This document shows, in pieces, positions 24,796-34,187 of a DNA stretch of 64,000 bases. A model generated the notes under the pieces. That model had not been told where the DNA came from and did no database searches. It saw nothing but the letters and a program-made list of their open reading frames with translations. The stretch covers positions 1 to 64,000 of the forward strand of contig JAJYDE010000002.1 in the NCBI GenBank assembly GCA_021777755.1. Direction: 5' to 3'. A program made the position numbers and the translations under genes. This DNA is from Deltaproteobacteria bacterium (GTDB taxonomy: Bacteria; Desulfobacterota; Syntrophobacteria; Syntrophobacterales; Syntrophobacteraceae). Within the stretch, counting starts at the first letter, position 1, and every line of letters begins with the position of its first letter.

Positions 24796-26568
24796 TTATT
24801 TCTTCTTCGCCGATGAACTGAGTTCCGGAAAATCCTGATAGAAATATTCTTGAACACCCTTCTGCTTCTTTTCCTTGTTTTCCTGCTCCGAGGCCCTCAA
24901 CTGAACTCGCCTGATCTTTCCGCTGATCGTCTTGGGAAGCTCGGGCACGAATTCGAGTATGCGCGGGATCTTGAACTTGGCAAGCACCCTTATGCAATGT
25001 TGAAACAGATCCAGGGCAAGTTCGCGCGAAGGCTCCACGCCCGGCCTCAACACCACGAAACCCTTTACCAGTTGCCACCTCTGGGGATCGGGGCTGCCGA
25101 CCACGGCCGCCTCCACAACCGCCTCGTGCTCCACAAGAGCGCTTTCCACCTCGAAGGGGCCAACCCGGTAATCCGATGACTTGATCACGTCGTCGGCACG
25201 GCCAACGAACCACCAATACCCCTTATCGTCGAAAGATGCCCTGTCGCCGGTAAAGTAGAAGTCGTTGACGAAAACCGACTTCATCTTCTCCTCATCGCCC
25301 ACGTAGCGGTCGAACAATCCCAGAGCGCGCCACCGGTTGAGTTTGACCACGATGTGTCCGACTTCGCCGGCCTTGGTGATCTCATTGCCCTCATCATCGG
25401 CAAGCCCGACGTCATAGAGAAAAGAGGGACGCCCGAAGGATCCGGGGAGAATTTTCCCCTTGAGCCACGGGGGGTTTCCTATCATGGCGGTCGATTCGGT
25501 TTGGCCGTAAAAATCCCTGATCTCGGTCCCCGTGAATTTTTTCCATTTCTGTATGATTTCGGGATTTAGCGGCTCGCCCGCGCTCAGCGATTCCCGAAGA
25601 GATCCGAAATCGAACTGTGCCAGGTCGAGCAGCATGAAGGCCCGCCAGGCCGTTGGCGGAGCGCAGAAAAGGTTCACCTTGTATTTTGCTATGGCGCCCA
25701 GATATTTGCCCGTGTCGAACTTGCTCCCGTAATAAAACCCGGTCGTGGTCGCGCCCAGGTTGAGGGGGGAGAATAGACAGCTCCAGGCCCATTTGGCCCA
25801 GCCGGGCTGGCTCAGGTTGTGGTGAACGTCCCCCGGTCTTACTCCGATCATATTCGCGGTTGAAAGATGGCCGACCGGGTAGGAGGCCGCCGTATGGGCC
25901 ACCCGTTTGGCAAGACCCGTTGTGCCCGAGGTAAAAAAGCACAAGATGATGTCGCTGCTCTTCGTATTGGCCGCCTCGGCCGCGGGCTGTTCCCGGCTGA
26001 TCACTTCATAGCTTTCCCACCCTTGCGCCTTGCCAAGCACGATCTTGACCTTGGCGCTCGCACCAATGTTTTTGAGTGCCTCATCGATCAGCACGGCCGA
26101 TTTTTCATCAGCCAAAATCGCCTGCGGCGGGTAGCTCTCGAAACGGTACTCGAGTTCCCTCACGGTCATGGTGTCCGCCGTTGGCACGGCCACCATGCCG
26201 CCCTTGATGTTCGCTATGTTGCTAAACCAGGTCTCGGGAACCGAAGGGGCCATCATATAAAAACTGTCACCCTGCCCGACTCCGCGCGACCTCAAGAAAT
26301 TAAGGCACCTGTTGGACTCCGCGGCCAGTTCCGCGTACGTGAAACGACGCTCGACGCCCGTGTTCAAATCCACCCACAAGAGAGCCAACTGGTCCCCTCG
26401 CTCCTTGACGTGCATCCCTTCGAAGATTTCAGAGGCCCAATTGAAATGGACAGGCATTTCCATCTCGTTAAGCTTGGTAAAGACCGCCTGAGATGCGGCG
26501 GCCTTCTTTTCATCGTCATTCATGGCGTTTACGGCCATCATTTCCCTGTAAATGTTCTCAAGGCCCAT
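24796..26568 (-). CDS. AMP-forming acyl-CoA synthetase
   Basis: A 590-residue ANL-family enzyme that activates a carboxylic acid to its CoA thioester with ATP. I use the ATG at 26568, preceded by AGGAGG; the longer frame lacks a good site. The phosphate loop is FFTSGTTGLAKRV, with Ala where most members have Pro. A5 is DFYGQTES, the A7 region is YFTGDRASFDDKGYWWFVGR and the catalytic C-terminal Lys is in TISGKIRR. The overall pattern fits acetyl-CoA synthetase/medium-chain or aromatic acyl-CoA ligases. In a syntrophic or sulfate-reducing bacterium it could activate fatty or aromatic acids. The extreme C-terminus is Lys-rich. The substrate is not determined. Confidence 0.93.
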   Translation of the reverse strand: MGLENIYREMMAVNAMNDDEKKAAASQAVFTKLNEMEMPVHFNWASEIFEGMHVKERGDQLALLWVDLNTGVERRFTYAELAAESNRCLNFLRSRGVGQGDSFYMMAPSVPETWFSNIANIKGGMVAVPTADTMTVRELEYRFESYPPQAILADEKSAVLIDEALKNIGASAKVKIVLGKAQGWESYEVISREQPAAEAANTKSSDIILCFFTSGTTGLAKRVAHTAASYPVGHLSTANMIGVRPGDVHHNLSQPGWAKWAWSCLFSPLNLGATTTGFYYGSKFDTGKYLGAIAKYKVNLFCAPPTAWRAFMLLDLAQFDFGSLRESLSAGEPLNPEIIQKWKKFTGTEIRDFYGQTESTAMIGNPPWLKGKILPGSFGRPSFLYDVGLADDEGNEITKAGEVGHIVVKLNRWRALGLFDRYVGDEEKMKSVFVNDFYFTGDRASFDDKGYWWFVGRADDVIKSSDYRVGPFEVESALVEHEAVVEAAVVGSPDPQRWQLVKGFVVLRPGVEPSRELALDLFQHCIRVLAKFKIPRILEFVPELPKTISGKIRRVQLRASEQENKEKKQKGVQEYFYQDFPELSSSAKKK

Positions 26569-26818
26569 AATGAAATCCTCCTGTCGCCGGCTAGAGTGGT
26601 GAAAATCCTTGAAAAGTGCGGCTACATTGTAGCCATGCCATTGATCCTGTTCTATCACGGAAAAGATGCCCGTCAAGGATTTTCTGCCCCTGCCCGTGCC
26701 TTTGGCATGAGTCTTGGTCAAAACTATCCGGATTTTACCTCTTTGCCGTTTTCACTTTTGCTCTTTTGCTGCTAGAATTCGCAACCGAAAAAGATTCGGA
26801 AGAAAGGACAAACACCGC

Positions 26819-28504
26819 TTGCTGATCAGCCTGGCCATCCATAATTACGCCATAATCCGCGACCTCGAAATAAGCTTCCATCCCGGCCTGAATGTGCTCT
26901 CGGGCGAGACGGGGGCGGGCAAATCCATCCTGGTGGGAGCGCTAAACCTGATCCTTGGCGCGCGCGCCTCCATCGAGATGGTCCGCACGGGCGCCCCCGA
27001 AGCCGCGGTGGAGGCGGTAATGCAACTGCCGCCGGGTTCGGCCGGCGCCCGCTGTCTCGACAAATGGGACATCGAGAGCGATTCCGAGCTGATCATTCGC
27101 AGAAGCATCTCCAGGAGCGGCAGGAACAGGGTGTTCATAAACGACCAAAGCGCTTCGCTCCAGCAACTCCAGCAGCTTTCTCCCCTTCTTATCTCCATCT
27201 GCGGACAGCACGAGCATCAGTTTCTCCTCGATCCCGAAACCCACCTGGGCCTTCTCGACACCTTCGCAAACCTTGAAACCGATTGCTCCGAGGTGCGCTC
27301 CCTCTACGAAGCCTGGCGCGAAAACCGTGAAAAACTTGCCCGGATGCGGCAGGAAAGGCAGCAAAGAGAGTCCCGGATGGACTTTCTACGCTTTCAGCTC
27401 CAGGAACTCGAATCGGCGAAGATCCTGCCAAACGAGGACAGCGAACTTCAAAGGGAGCGCGACCTTCTGAAAAACGCCGCCACCCTCGCCCATGCCTCTC
27501 AAAAGACCGTAGCCACCATCTATGCCGAAAAGGGCTCGGTTTTGGAACGACTGGCCGAGGTGGAAAAAGACCTCGGTTCGATCCTGGCCTTCGATCCCTC
27601 CCAAAGCGGCCTTTCCGAATATCTCAAACAGGCCCGCATCAACCTCGAAGAAATGGTGCATGCCCTGAGGCTCTATTGCGAACGGATCGTCTCCGACCCC
27701 TCGCGGCTTTCCGCGGTCGAAGAACGGCTTGCGCTTTTGGGAAAACTGGGCAAAAAATACGGCCCGGGTGCAAACCAGATGCTCCAAAAGCTCGAAGAAC
27801 TGCGCCGGGACGCGGGAGAAGGAGAAGAAGCGAGTCTTTGCGAAGAGCAACTCGAAAAAAAAATCGAATCTCTTCGCGCCGCCTACCTGGAAAAAGCCCG
27901 GGGCCTTTCGCGAAAACGATTTGATGCCGCCCAAGCCCTTTCCGGCGAAGTCCGCGCCAACCTTGCCGATCTCGATATGGCTCGCGCCCGCTTTCGGGCG
28001 CAATTTTTCGAACCCGACGGCAGTGAGCCGCCGCTTTCTCCCTCGGGCATCGACCGCGTCGAATTCCTGCTTTCGGCAAATCCGGGCGAAGACTTGAAGC
28101 CCCTGGCCAAGGTCGCCTCGGGAGGAGAACTCTCGAGGGTCCTTCTGGCCTTGAAGGGCCTTCTCGGCGGCAAAGGAGATGCGCAAACGCTTATTTTCGA
28201 CGAAGTCGACGCCGGAATCGGCGGCAAAGCCGCCGAGCTTGTCGGTATTCAACTCGCCAAACTCTCCTTGCGCCACCAGGTGATCTGCATCACTCACCTT
28301 CCGCAAATCGCCTGCTACGGCAAATGGCACTATGTCGTGAAAAAACAGGCCGAAGGAGACCAAACCCACTCGTCCATCCGTTTGCTCGGCGAATCGGAGC
28401 GCCCCGAGGAAATCGCCCGCATGCTCGGCGGCGTCTCCATCTCCACCAAGGCCAGGGACCATGCCAGGGAACTTCTCCAGCGAGGCGCCGGGGGTCCCGC
28501 TTGA
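26819..28504 (+). CDS. recN: DNA repair protein RecN
   Basis: A 561-residue SMC-like ATPase for double-strand break repair. The TTG at 26819 (after AAAGGA) gives LLISLAIHNYAIIRDLEISF, the usual RecN opening; the frame is open further up without start signals. Walker A is GETGAGKS, followed by long coiled-coil arms from about residue 150 to 370. The C-terminal ATPase half has the signature VASGGELSRVLLALKGLL and Walker B TLIFDEVDAGIGGKAAELVG. Length fits the family. Divergent from the acyl-CoA synthetase gene. Confidence 0.97.
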   Translation: MLISLAIHNYAIIRDLEISFHPGLNVLSGETGAGKSILVGALNLILGARASIEMVRTGAPEAAVEAVMQLPPGSAGARCLDKWDIESDSELIIRRSISRSGRNRVFINDQSASLQQLQQLSPLLISICGQHEHQFLLDPETHLGLLDTFANLETDCSEVRSLYEAWRENREKLARMRQERQQRESRMDFLRFQLQELESAKILPNEDSELQRERDLLKNAATLAHASQKTVATIYAEKGSVLERLAEVEKDLGSILAFDPSQSGLSEYLKQARINLEEMVHALRLYCERIVSDPSRLSAVEERLALLGKLGKKYGPGANQMLQKLEELRRDAGEGEEASLCEEQLEKKIESLRAAYLEKARGLSRKRFDAAQALSGEVRANLADLDMARARFRAQFFEPDGSEPPLSPSGIDRVEFLLSANPGEDLKPLAKVASGGELSRVLLALKGLLGGKGDAQTLIFDEVDAGIGGKAAELVGIQLAKLSLRHQVICITHLPQIACYGKWHYVVKKQAEGDQTHSSIRLLGESERPEEIARMLGGVSISTKARDHARELLQRGAGGPA

Positions 28505-28794
28505 CCGGCGCCAACCCCCGAAAACCGCCCCCCGGATGGTTCGCTCAACCCTGCTTCTAAAAAAACTTTTTTTAACCAAAAGGGCACAAGTGAGGCCCTG
28601 CGCCCCTTCCGTGGCCATCTTGCCGGTTCGCGCCATACATGGTATAAACCGCCAGTTTCAATTTTCCGACTGTTCCAAACTTGTGGATTTGCCGCTAAAT
28701 TTTTTCCCCGAGTTCATGATTTCGACCTGCTGATGGCATAAAAGCGAGCTGTGGATGCAGCCGGCGGATTCTTTTTTCATACCGGTGAAATCGC

Positions 28795-31266
28795 ATGATC
28801 TGTGAACGAAGACGCCCGTTTTGGCGCCGCTACCTGGCGGCCTTTCTTCTGGCCGGCATCGCCGCCCTCCTGCGGTGGCGGCTAATGGGAGTTCTCGACT
28901 TCCGTCTCATTTTCATAACCTTCTACCCCGCGGTTGCAATGGCGGCCCTCTACGGAGGCCTCGGCCCGGGTTTGCTCACAACAGCCCTGTCAACCCTTCT
29001 GGCCGCCCATCTCCGGGTGATATCCTCCCCGGACTTCGCCCTGGCGAAGTTCGCCAACGAGATAGGTGCATCCGTATTCATCTTCATCGGCGCCCTCATC
29101 TCCTATCTGGCCGAAGTGGCGTCTCGAAATGAGGCACAGGCCGAATTCGAGGCCAAAGAGCAACGCAGACTCTCCGCCGAATGCCGGAGCGCCGAGATTT
29201 CTTTGCGGGAAAGCGAAGAGCGGCTGCGCATTTTCATCGAGTATGCTCCCGCGCCCCTTGCCATGTTCGATCTTCAGATGCGCTATCTCAGCTACAGCCG
29301 CAAATGGCTCGCCTCTCTAAACCTCGAAGAGCATGATCTGCACGGCCTCTCGCACTACGACGTATGCCCCGAAATTCCCGAGCGGTGGAAGGAGGGCCAC
29401 AGGCGGGCACTGGCCGGGCAGGTGTTGCGTTCCCAGGCCGAACGGTGCACCAGGCCCGACGGCACGACCCAATGGTTCCATTGGGAAGTGCGCCCGTGGC
29501 ATGATTCGTGTGGCCATATCGCGGGCATTGTCATTTTCAACGAAGATATAACGGAGCTTAAGAAAAAAGAAGATGAACTTCGCAATCTCAACCGGACCCT
29601 CCGGGCGCTGAGCGATACCATCCGGGCGACAATGCACGCCTCGCGGGTCTCCGACCTTGTAACCACGGTCTGCCGCATTATTGCCGAGGACTGCGGCTAC
29701 CCGATGGTGTGGATCGGTTTTGCGGAAAACGATGAGAACAAGACAGTAAGATTCGTGGCCCAGGCCGGACTCGATGAAAGCTATCTCGGAAATATAAGGA
29801 TCACCTGGTCGGATACGGAATTGGGCCGCGGCCCGGCAGGCACCGCCATCAGGACCGGAAAGCCGTTCGTGTGCGCAAATATGGCCACGGATCCCTGCAT
29901 GCGGCCCTGGCGGGAGAAGGTGCTCTTGCAGGGCTATGCCTCCTCCGTTTGCCTTCCGCTAAATGCCGACGGCGCCACCATCGGCGTGCTCACGATTTAT
30001 TCCAGGGAACCCGATTTTTTCCCCGACCATGAAGTGAAGCTTCTTGCCGAGTTGGCCGACAACCTTGCTTTCGGAATTGACGGCCTGCGGGTCCGCCTTG
30101 CCCGGCAGGAGGCCGAAAGGGGGCTCAGGGAAAGTCGGGTGCGACTCGACCTCGCGCTGCGATCGGCCGGGATGGGCGCCTGGTACTGGGACACTACCGC
30201 CAATACCCTCTACTTCGACGAACAGGCCAGGGATCTGCTGGGTATGGACCGGGCGACATTCACCGGCCCCATGGACGAGGTCTTTGGAGCCATCTATGCC
30301 GATGACCGCCAAACGGTTCGAAGAGCGCTGAGTAGAACCTTGAAGCAGGATGCGCCCTTCGAGATCGAACACAGGGTCGTGCGCCCCGACGGAAAAATCA
30401 TCCACGTCGCCGCAAGGGGCAAAGTCGCCCGCGACGGCCAGGGACGACCGGAAAAACTGAACGGAGTCCTTTGGGATATCACCGGGCGAAAGAACATGGA
30501 AAACGAGCTTCGCAGGTCCCATGACGAACTCGAAATACGCGTGGCGCGCAGAACTTCCGACTTGGAATCGGCCAATGAAAAACTTCGCCAGGTGCCTTCC
30601 ATGCTCATCGAAGCCCAGGAGAGCGAAAGACAGCGGCTGGCCATCGAGTTGCACGACTCCGTCGGGCAAACCATCGCCGCCCTCAAATATCGCATCGAGC
30701 ATGTGATCACCAGCATGGAAAAACGCAACTGGCCCCAGGCGCTCCAACTCCTGCGCCAGTTCGTTCCCGTTCTCCAACGTTCCCTTGATGAAACCAGAGC
30801 GATCTATATGGGCCTCAAACCCACCATCCTCACCGAGCATGGCATTCTCGCCACCCTGGATTGGTACCGGCGGGAACTTCTCGCACTCTATCCCGACCAC
30901 CATATCGAACTGGAAATCGGGATCGAAGAAAAAGATATCCCCGAACACTTGAAGATCGCAATTTTCAGAATCTCGCAGGAAGCCCTCAACAATAGCTTCA
31001 AACACGGCAAACCCGAGTGGGTGGATGTCCGTCTTTGTCTAAATAACGGGGCCATCGAACTGGAGATAAGCGATGACGGGGCGGGAATGGACCTCGACCG
31101 CATCATGAAATCGCCCGAGGCAAAAAGTCTGGGCCTGATAGGAATGCGGGAAAGGGCCGAACTGACCGGAGGCCAATTTCATATCCAGTCGATTCTAAAC
31201 GAAGGCACGACCGTCAAGGCCTTCTGGCCGGCCCCTGGCAAAACCGCGGTCTACTCCACGATGTAG
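28795..31266 (+). CDS. Membrane sensor histidine kinase (DUF4118-PAS-GAF-PAS-HisKA_3)
   Basis: An 823-residue sensor kinase. The N-terminus has four hydrophobic segments of the KdpD/DUF4118 type (YLAAFLLAGIAALLRWRLM, YPAVAMAALYGGLGPGLLTT). Then come a PAS domain (about 140-265), a GAF domain (about 290-435), a second PAS with PAC (about 450-570), and a NarX-type dimerisation domain with phosphoacceptor His620 in ELHDSVGQTIAAL. The C-terminal ATPase has EISDDGAGMD and SLGLIGMRERAEL. HisKA_3 kinases act on NarL-type regulators; the orphan regulator at 4458 is of that class, but they are 24 kb apart. The ligand is unknown. Confidence 0.94.
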   Translation: MICERRRPFWRRYLAAFLLAGIAALLRWRLMGVLDFRLIFITFYPAVAMAALYGGLGPGLLTTALSTLLAAHLRVISSPDFALAKFANEIGASVFIFIGALISYLAEVASRNEAQAEFEAKEQRRLSAECRSAEISLRESEERLRIFIEYAPAPLAMFDLQMRYLSYSRKWLASLNLEEHDLHGLSHYDVCPEIPERWKEGHRRALAGQVLRSQAERCTRPDGTTQWFHWEVRPWHDSCGHIAGIVIFNEDITELKKKEDELRNLNRTLRALSDTIRATMHASRVSDLVTTVCRIIAEDCGYPMVWIGFAENDENKTVRFVAQAGLDESYLGNIRITWSDTELGRGPAGTAIRTGKPFVCANMATDPCMRPWREKVLLQGYASSVCLPLNADGATIGVLTIYSREPDFFPDHEVKLLAELADNLAFGIDGLRVRLARQEAERGLRESRVRLDLALRSAGMGAWYWDTTANTLYFDEQARDLLGMDRATFTGPMDEVFGAIYADDRQTVRRALSRTLKQDAPFEIEHRVVRPDGKIIHVAARGKVARDGQGRPEKLNGVLWDITGRKNMENELRRSHDELEIRVARRTSDLESANEKLRQVPSMLIEAQESERQRLAIELHDSVGQTIAALKYRIEHVITSMEKRNWPQALQLLRQFVPVLQRSLDETRAIYMGLKPTILTEHGILATLDWYRRELLALYPDHHIELEIGIEEKDIPEHLKIAIFRISQEALNNSFKHGKPEWVDVRLCLNNGAIELEISDDGAGMDLDRIMKSPEAKSLGLIGMRERAELTGGQFHIQSILNEGTTVKAFWPAPGKTAVYSTM

Positions 31267-31634
31267 GTCGCACACGCGTCTTCGGATTCCCACGCGGTGA
31301 CGCTGTAAAGTCGCCGGTCGCCGCTGTCGAATTTCGCGGAGAGTTTGGCGAAAAGAAACCGGGTGATATTTTCCGACGAAGGATTGTTGGTCGAAAAAAA
31401 AGGTATTTCATTTAGATACCTGTGGTCCATTTCTTCAAGGACGCTTCTTATCTCGGCTTTTACTTCCCCGAAATCGACAAGGACGCCGTTTTTCTGGAGC
31501 ACCTTCCCCCGAAGTACAACCTCCACTTTCCAGTTATGGCCGTGCAGGTTTTCGCACTTTCCGCGAAACTCCCGAAGATTATGCGCTGCGGCAAAATTGC
31601 TCAGAACTTTTATTTCGAAAAAACCCTGTTCCAA
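31251..31634 (-). CDS. queD: 6-carboxytetrahydropterin synthase / PTPS family (QueD-like)
   Basis: A 127-residue enzyme of the 6-pyruvoyl-tetrahydropterin synthase family. In bacteria QueD makes 6-carboxytetrahydropterin for queuosine. The TTG at 31634 has GGGGGA upstream. Zinc ligands and the catalytic Cys are visible: the first His in SNFAAAHNL, and GKCENLHGHNW with the catalytic Cys and the other two His. The catalytic Glu/His partners are in DHRYLNEI and PSSENITRF. Its last 16 bases overlap the end of the kinase gene on the opposite strand. No other queuosine genes are adjacent. Confidence 0.9.
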   Translation of the reverse strand: MEQGFFEIKVLSNFAAAHNLREFRGKCENLHGHNWKVEVVLRGKVLQKNGVLVDFGEVKAEIRSVLEEMDHRYLNEIPFFSTNNPSSENITRFLFAKLSAKFDSGDRRLYSVTAWESEDACATYIVE

Positions 31635-31854
31635 GGAAAATCCCCCTCTTGCTGTCAAATTTGGCGGCCTTCGCCCGAGGCTTTTCAGCCCCGGATGATT
31701 TAACCAAAGGGGCTCCCGTTGTCAAACTCAAACCTGCAAAACCCGAGGAATTCCTTCCCTTGGATTCGCCGCGTCCCCGGGAAGGAGACCCGCCGACGGC
31801 CCACGCCAATTTTATTGACTTGAAAACCGATTTGAGTTACAAAACCTTTCTCCA

Positions 31855-31927
31855 GGCGGTGTAGCTCAGGTGGTAGAGCATACGGCTCATATCCGTAGCG
31901 TCCGGGGTTCGAAACCCTGCACCGCCA
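31855..31927 (+). tRNA. tRNA-Met (anticodon CAT)
   Basis: A full cloverleaf: acceptor GGCGGTG pairs with CACCGCC, D arm GCTC/GAGC, anticodon stem TACGG/CCGTA with loop CTCATAT (anticodon CAT), T arm with GTTCGAAA and discriminator A. CCA is not encoded. It is most likely elongator tRNA-Met; a lysidine-modified tRNA-Ile2 with the same anticodon cannot be fully excluded. The degraded accessory island begins right after it. Confidence 0.93.
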
Positions 31928-32123
31928 CTCTTCAATGTACTTTCCAGTTGCTTGCGTTGACCTCGAACGGTGACACTTTCGGGGTCGGCGCATGGCAACT
32001 TACCGCGAATCCAAAAATATTTCCGGCTTAGCCCTCGGGCAATATTCCTTCTTCTTTCGCATAAAATCCCCTTAATTCCTCAGAAGATACTCGGGAAGGA
32101 ATTTTTCGGTGACGACCCGAAAC

Positions 32124-32711
32124 TCACGGAGCCAGCACTTCGTGAATATTCGTCGCCACCTTGAAATCAACCCCCAGCGCCTTGAAGTGAGCTTTGCCGC
32201 AATCGATTTTGCGGTTTTCGATCTCCCGGCGCTTGTCCCGCTCATGCGTGCTCTTGCTTTCTCGAACGAGATAGAGCTTTTCATCGTTTTCTGTAACCAC
32301 AGCCCAGTCGGGGTTGTAATTGCCAAGCGGCGTTGGAATGACGAACCAACGCGGCAGTTTACAAAAGAATTTGACGTTCTCGTTTGAGTCGAGCTTTTCC
32401 GCTATCTCCCGCTCGACTTCGGAATCGAAGGGGATGTGGTCATATGGCGTCCGGTCGCCCTTGCTCCGCACTTCATAGAGGCGGGAAAGATATTCTTCGA
32501 TCTCCTTTTCCTCGAACAGCCTCATTTCATAGTACTGGCCATCGAGCTCTTCGTACTTTATGCCGTCCACGATCATTTCATGAAGCGCCCCGTTTATCAG
32601 CCTGGCCGTCTCGGTCAAAAACGCCCGCGGATTGATCGTGAACTCTTTGAGACGCCCCGACCGGGTCAAAATCTCCACAAACGTGCCGCGCGTCAGCTCC
32701 GTTTCCCGTTG
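32124..32711 (-). pseudogene. Type III restriction enzyme (Res) C-terminal fragment
   Basis: About 195 codons that match the C-terminal part of type III restriction endonuclease subunits: ETELTRGTFVEILTRSGRL, PFDSEVEREIAEKLDSNENV and the PD-(D/E)xK-like nuclease motif NYNPDWAVV...LYLVRESKST. The helicase two-thirds is absent and similarity begins abruptly at about 32711, with unrelated sequence upstream. It is a remnant without the partner methylase and cannot restrict DNA alone. Confidence 0.8.
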
Positions 32712-32949
32712 CGGATGGGCCAGACTCTCATGTACGGTTCCGTTGAAGCACAGTGGGGCGTTCCCCGGCAATTCCCGGAGCTGTCATGGCTTCCCGAGGA
32801 GCCAAGCGATAAAATGGTCGCCGATCATGCCTGTGAAAATACATCCCTGACTCCGCCTTGAATAATGTCCCGCGATGGTTATATTGGAAAATCGCACAAT
32901 ACTGTGCCAGCGGGGACACTCAGGCGCTCAGGCCATGGAGGAATGCGGA

Positions 32950-33556
32950 ATGCCTCTCGCAAAGGACCTCGCATCATTCGTTTCGAAAACTTCCCATGAA
33001 GGCTTATCCGAAAAGGCCCGGCCGCAACTCAAGCCGAGAGCACCGGACGGTCGGGGCGCTCGACGGAGGTCCGGTGAGGCTGGTGAGACAGCAGGCCGAG
33101 GATTTCCGCGCAAAGCCCTATTGCACTCCAATTGGTGGACAGCGCACCTCTTCCGCTCGCGCGGCCTTTTACAACAGCGCCCTGGTGCGCTATTTCGATT
33201 TCAGTGACAGCTATCCGGCCAAAACACGAGACCTGCCCTCCCCGGCGATAATTCAGGGGCCGTCCTTACCGCCTCCGAATATGCCGGGGTAAAAGGAAAA
33301 GATTTTTCGACCGGGCTTGCCGTCGCTTATCAGTTCCAATGCCATTGCCATAAGCGGCGCGGCGTTCAATGCCCTCAGGGTCACGAGGACGGCGGCGCTG
33401 TCCAACGGGAAAGGGCTGGCTTATCCGAACACCGCCTTTCGCGCCACCCATGCCGCTTTTCTTGCCATGCGCGGGATAACGGGGCCCGCTGAAGTGTTTG
33501 AAGGAAACAAGGGCTTCATGGAATCCATTTCGGGTCCATTCCCGATCGACTGGTAG
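32950..33556 (+). pseudogene. MmgE/PrpD family (2-methylcitrate dehydratase-like) broken gene
   Basis: Three frame pieces in order reproduce an MmgE/PrpD protein. From ATG 32950 (with GGAGG upstream): MPLAKDLASFVSKTSHEGLS, EKARPQLKPRA. A frame change then gives GALDGGPVRLVRQQAEDFRA and ARAAFYNSALVRYFDFSDSY. After a large internal deletion: NAIAISGAAFNALRVTRTAA, LSNGKGLAYPNTAFRATHAAFLAMRGITGP, VFEGNKGFMESISG, to about 33556. Roughly 200 of 450 codons remain. The pieces are well conserved, so the loss is fairly recent. It lies upstream of the ABM-family gene. Confidence 0.75.
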
Positions 33557-33746
33557 GATGAGGACCCGGAGCGTCGGCACATTGTCCTGCTCGAATGCCT
33601 CAGGTCGGGCATATGGGGCGCCAAGAGTCCGTGGGGGCGAGTTCCAGCCTATAAAGAATCATTACCCGGAAGCAGCGCGCATTGCCAGGGCGGTTGGGGG
33701 GGCGATCCTGTTTGCGGCTGTTTTCCCTTTTCGTGGAGGCGACGCT

Positions 33747-34037
33747 ATGTTTGTGGTCTTGATTTCTTTCCCTGCCATAAAAGCAGGCAAGGATGCGGAG
33801 TTTCGCCAATGGTTCGCCAAATCGAACGAGACGTTTTCTCATTACGAAGGTTTTATCCGAAGGAGGCTGGTCAAGCCGATAAAGGAGGGTAACCACGTCG
33901 CCATAGTTGAATTTGAAAACCAAGAGGCTTTCGACGCGATGCATGGCAGCCCCGACCACGATATTGCCGGTGAGCATGCAAGGCCTTTATTCGACTGGAC
34001 CCCCACACCTCGTTTCTATGAAGTGCTCATCGGATAG
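33747..34037 (+). CDS. Antibiotic biosynthesis monooxygenase (ABM) family protein
   Basis: A 96-residue dimeric alpha-beta barrel protein: MFVVLISFPAIKAGKDAEFRQ, WFAKSNETFSHYEGFIRRRL, HVAIVEFENQEAFDAMHGSPDH. The ATG is preceded by GTGGAGG. The pattern (self-contained ferredoxin-like fold, Phe/Trp-rich ligand pocket) fits ABM/YgiN-type small oxygenases or heme-binding relatives. It is 150 bases upstream of the nitric oxide reductase gene in the same orientation and could be co-expressed as a stress-related protein, but this is only positional. Confidence 0.7.
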   Translation: MFVVLISFPAIKAGKDAEFRQWFAKSNETFSHYEGFIRRRLVKPIKEGNHVAIVEFENQEAFDAMHGSPDHDIAGEHARPLFDWTPTPRFYEVLIG

Positions 34038-34187
34038 GCCGTGTCGGTCAACCACCCCGATTGCGGCGCTCACTGCCGGCGAATGCAACCTCGGGGAGGG
34101 CAAATGATTATCCCGACTCATCAGGCGTCCTTCCCACAATGGAACTTTTACCTGTAGAGCCGAAATACGAGCAAGGAGGGAACTTTT

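Noticed and set aside
27386-28636. Minus-strand 416-codon frame opposite recN
   Set aside because: Shadow of recN; no supporting motif.
29959-31005. Minus-strand 348-codon frame opposite the sensor kinase
   Set aside because: Shadow of the kinase gene; no supporting motif.
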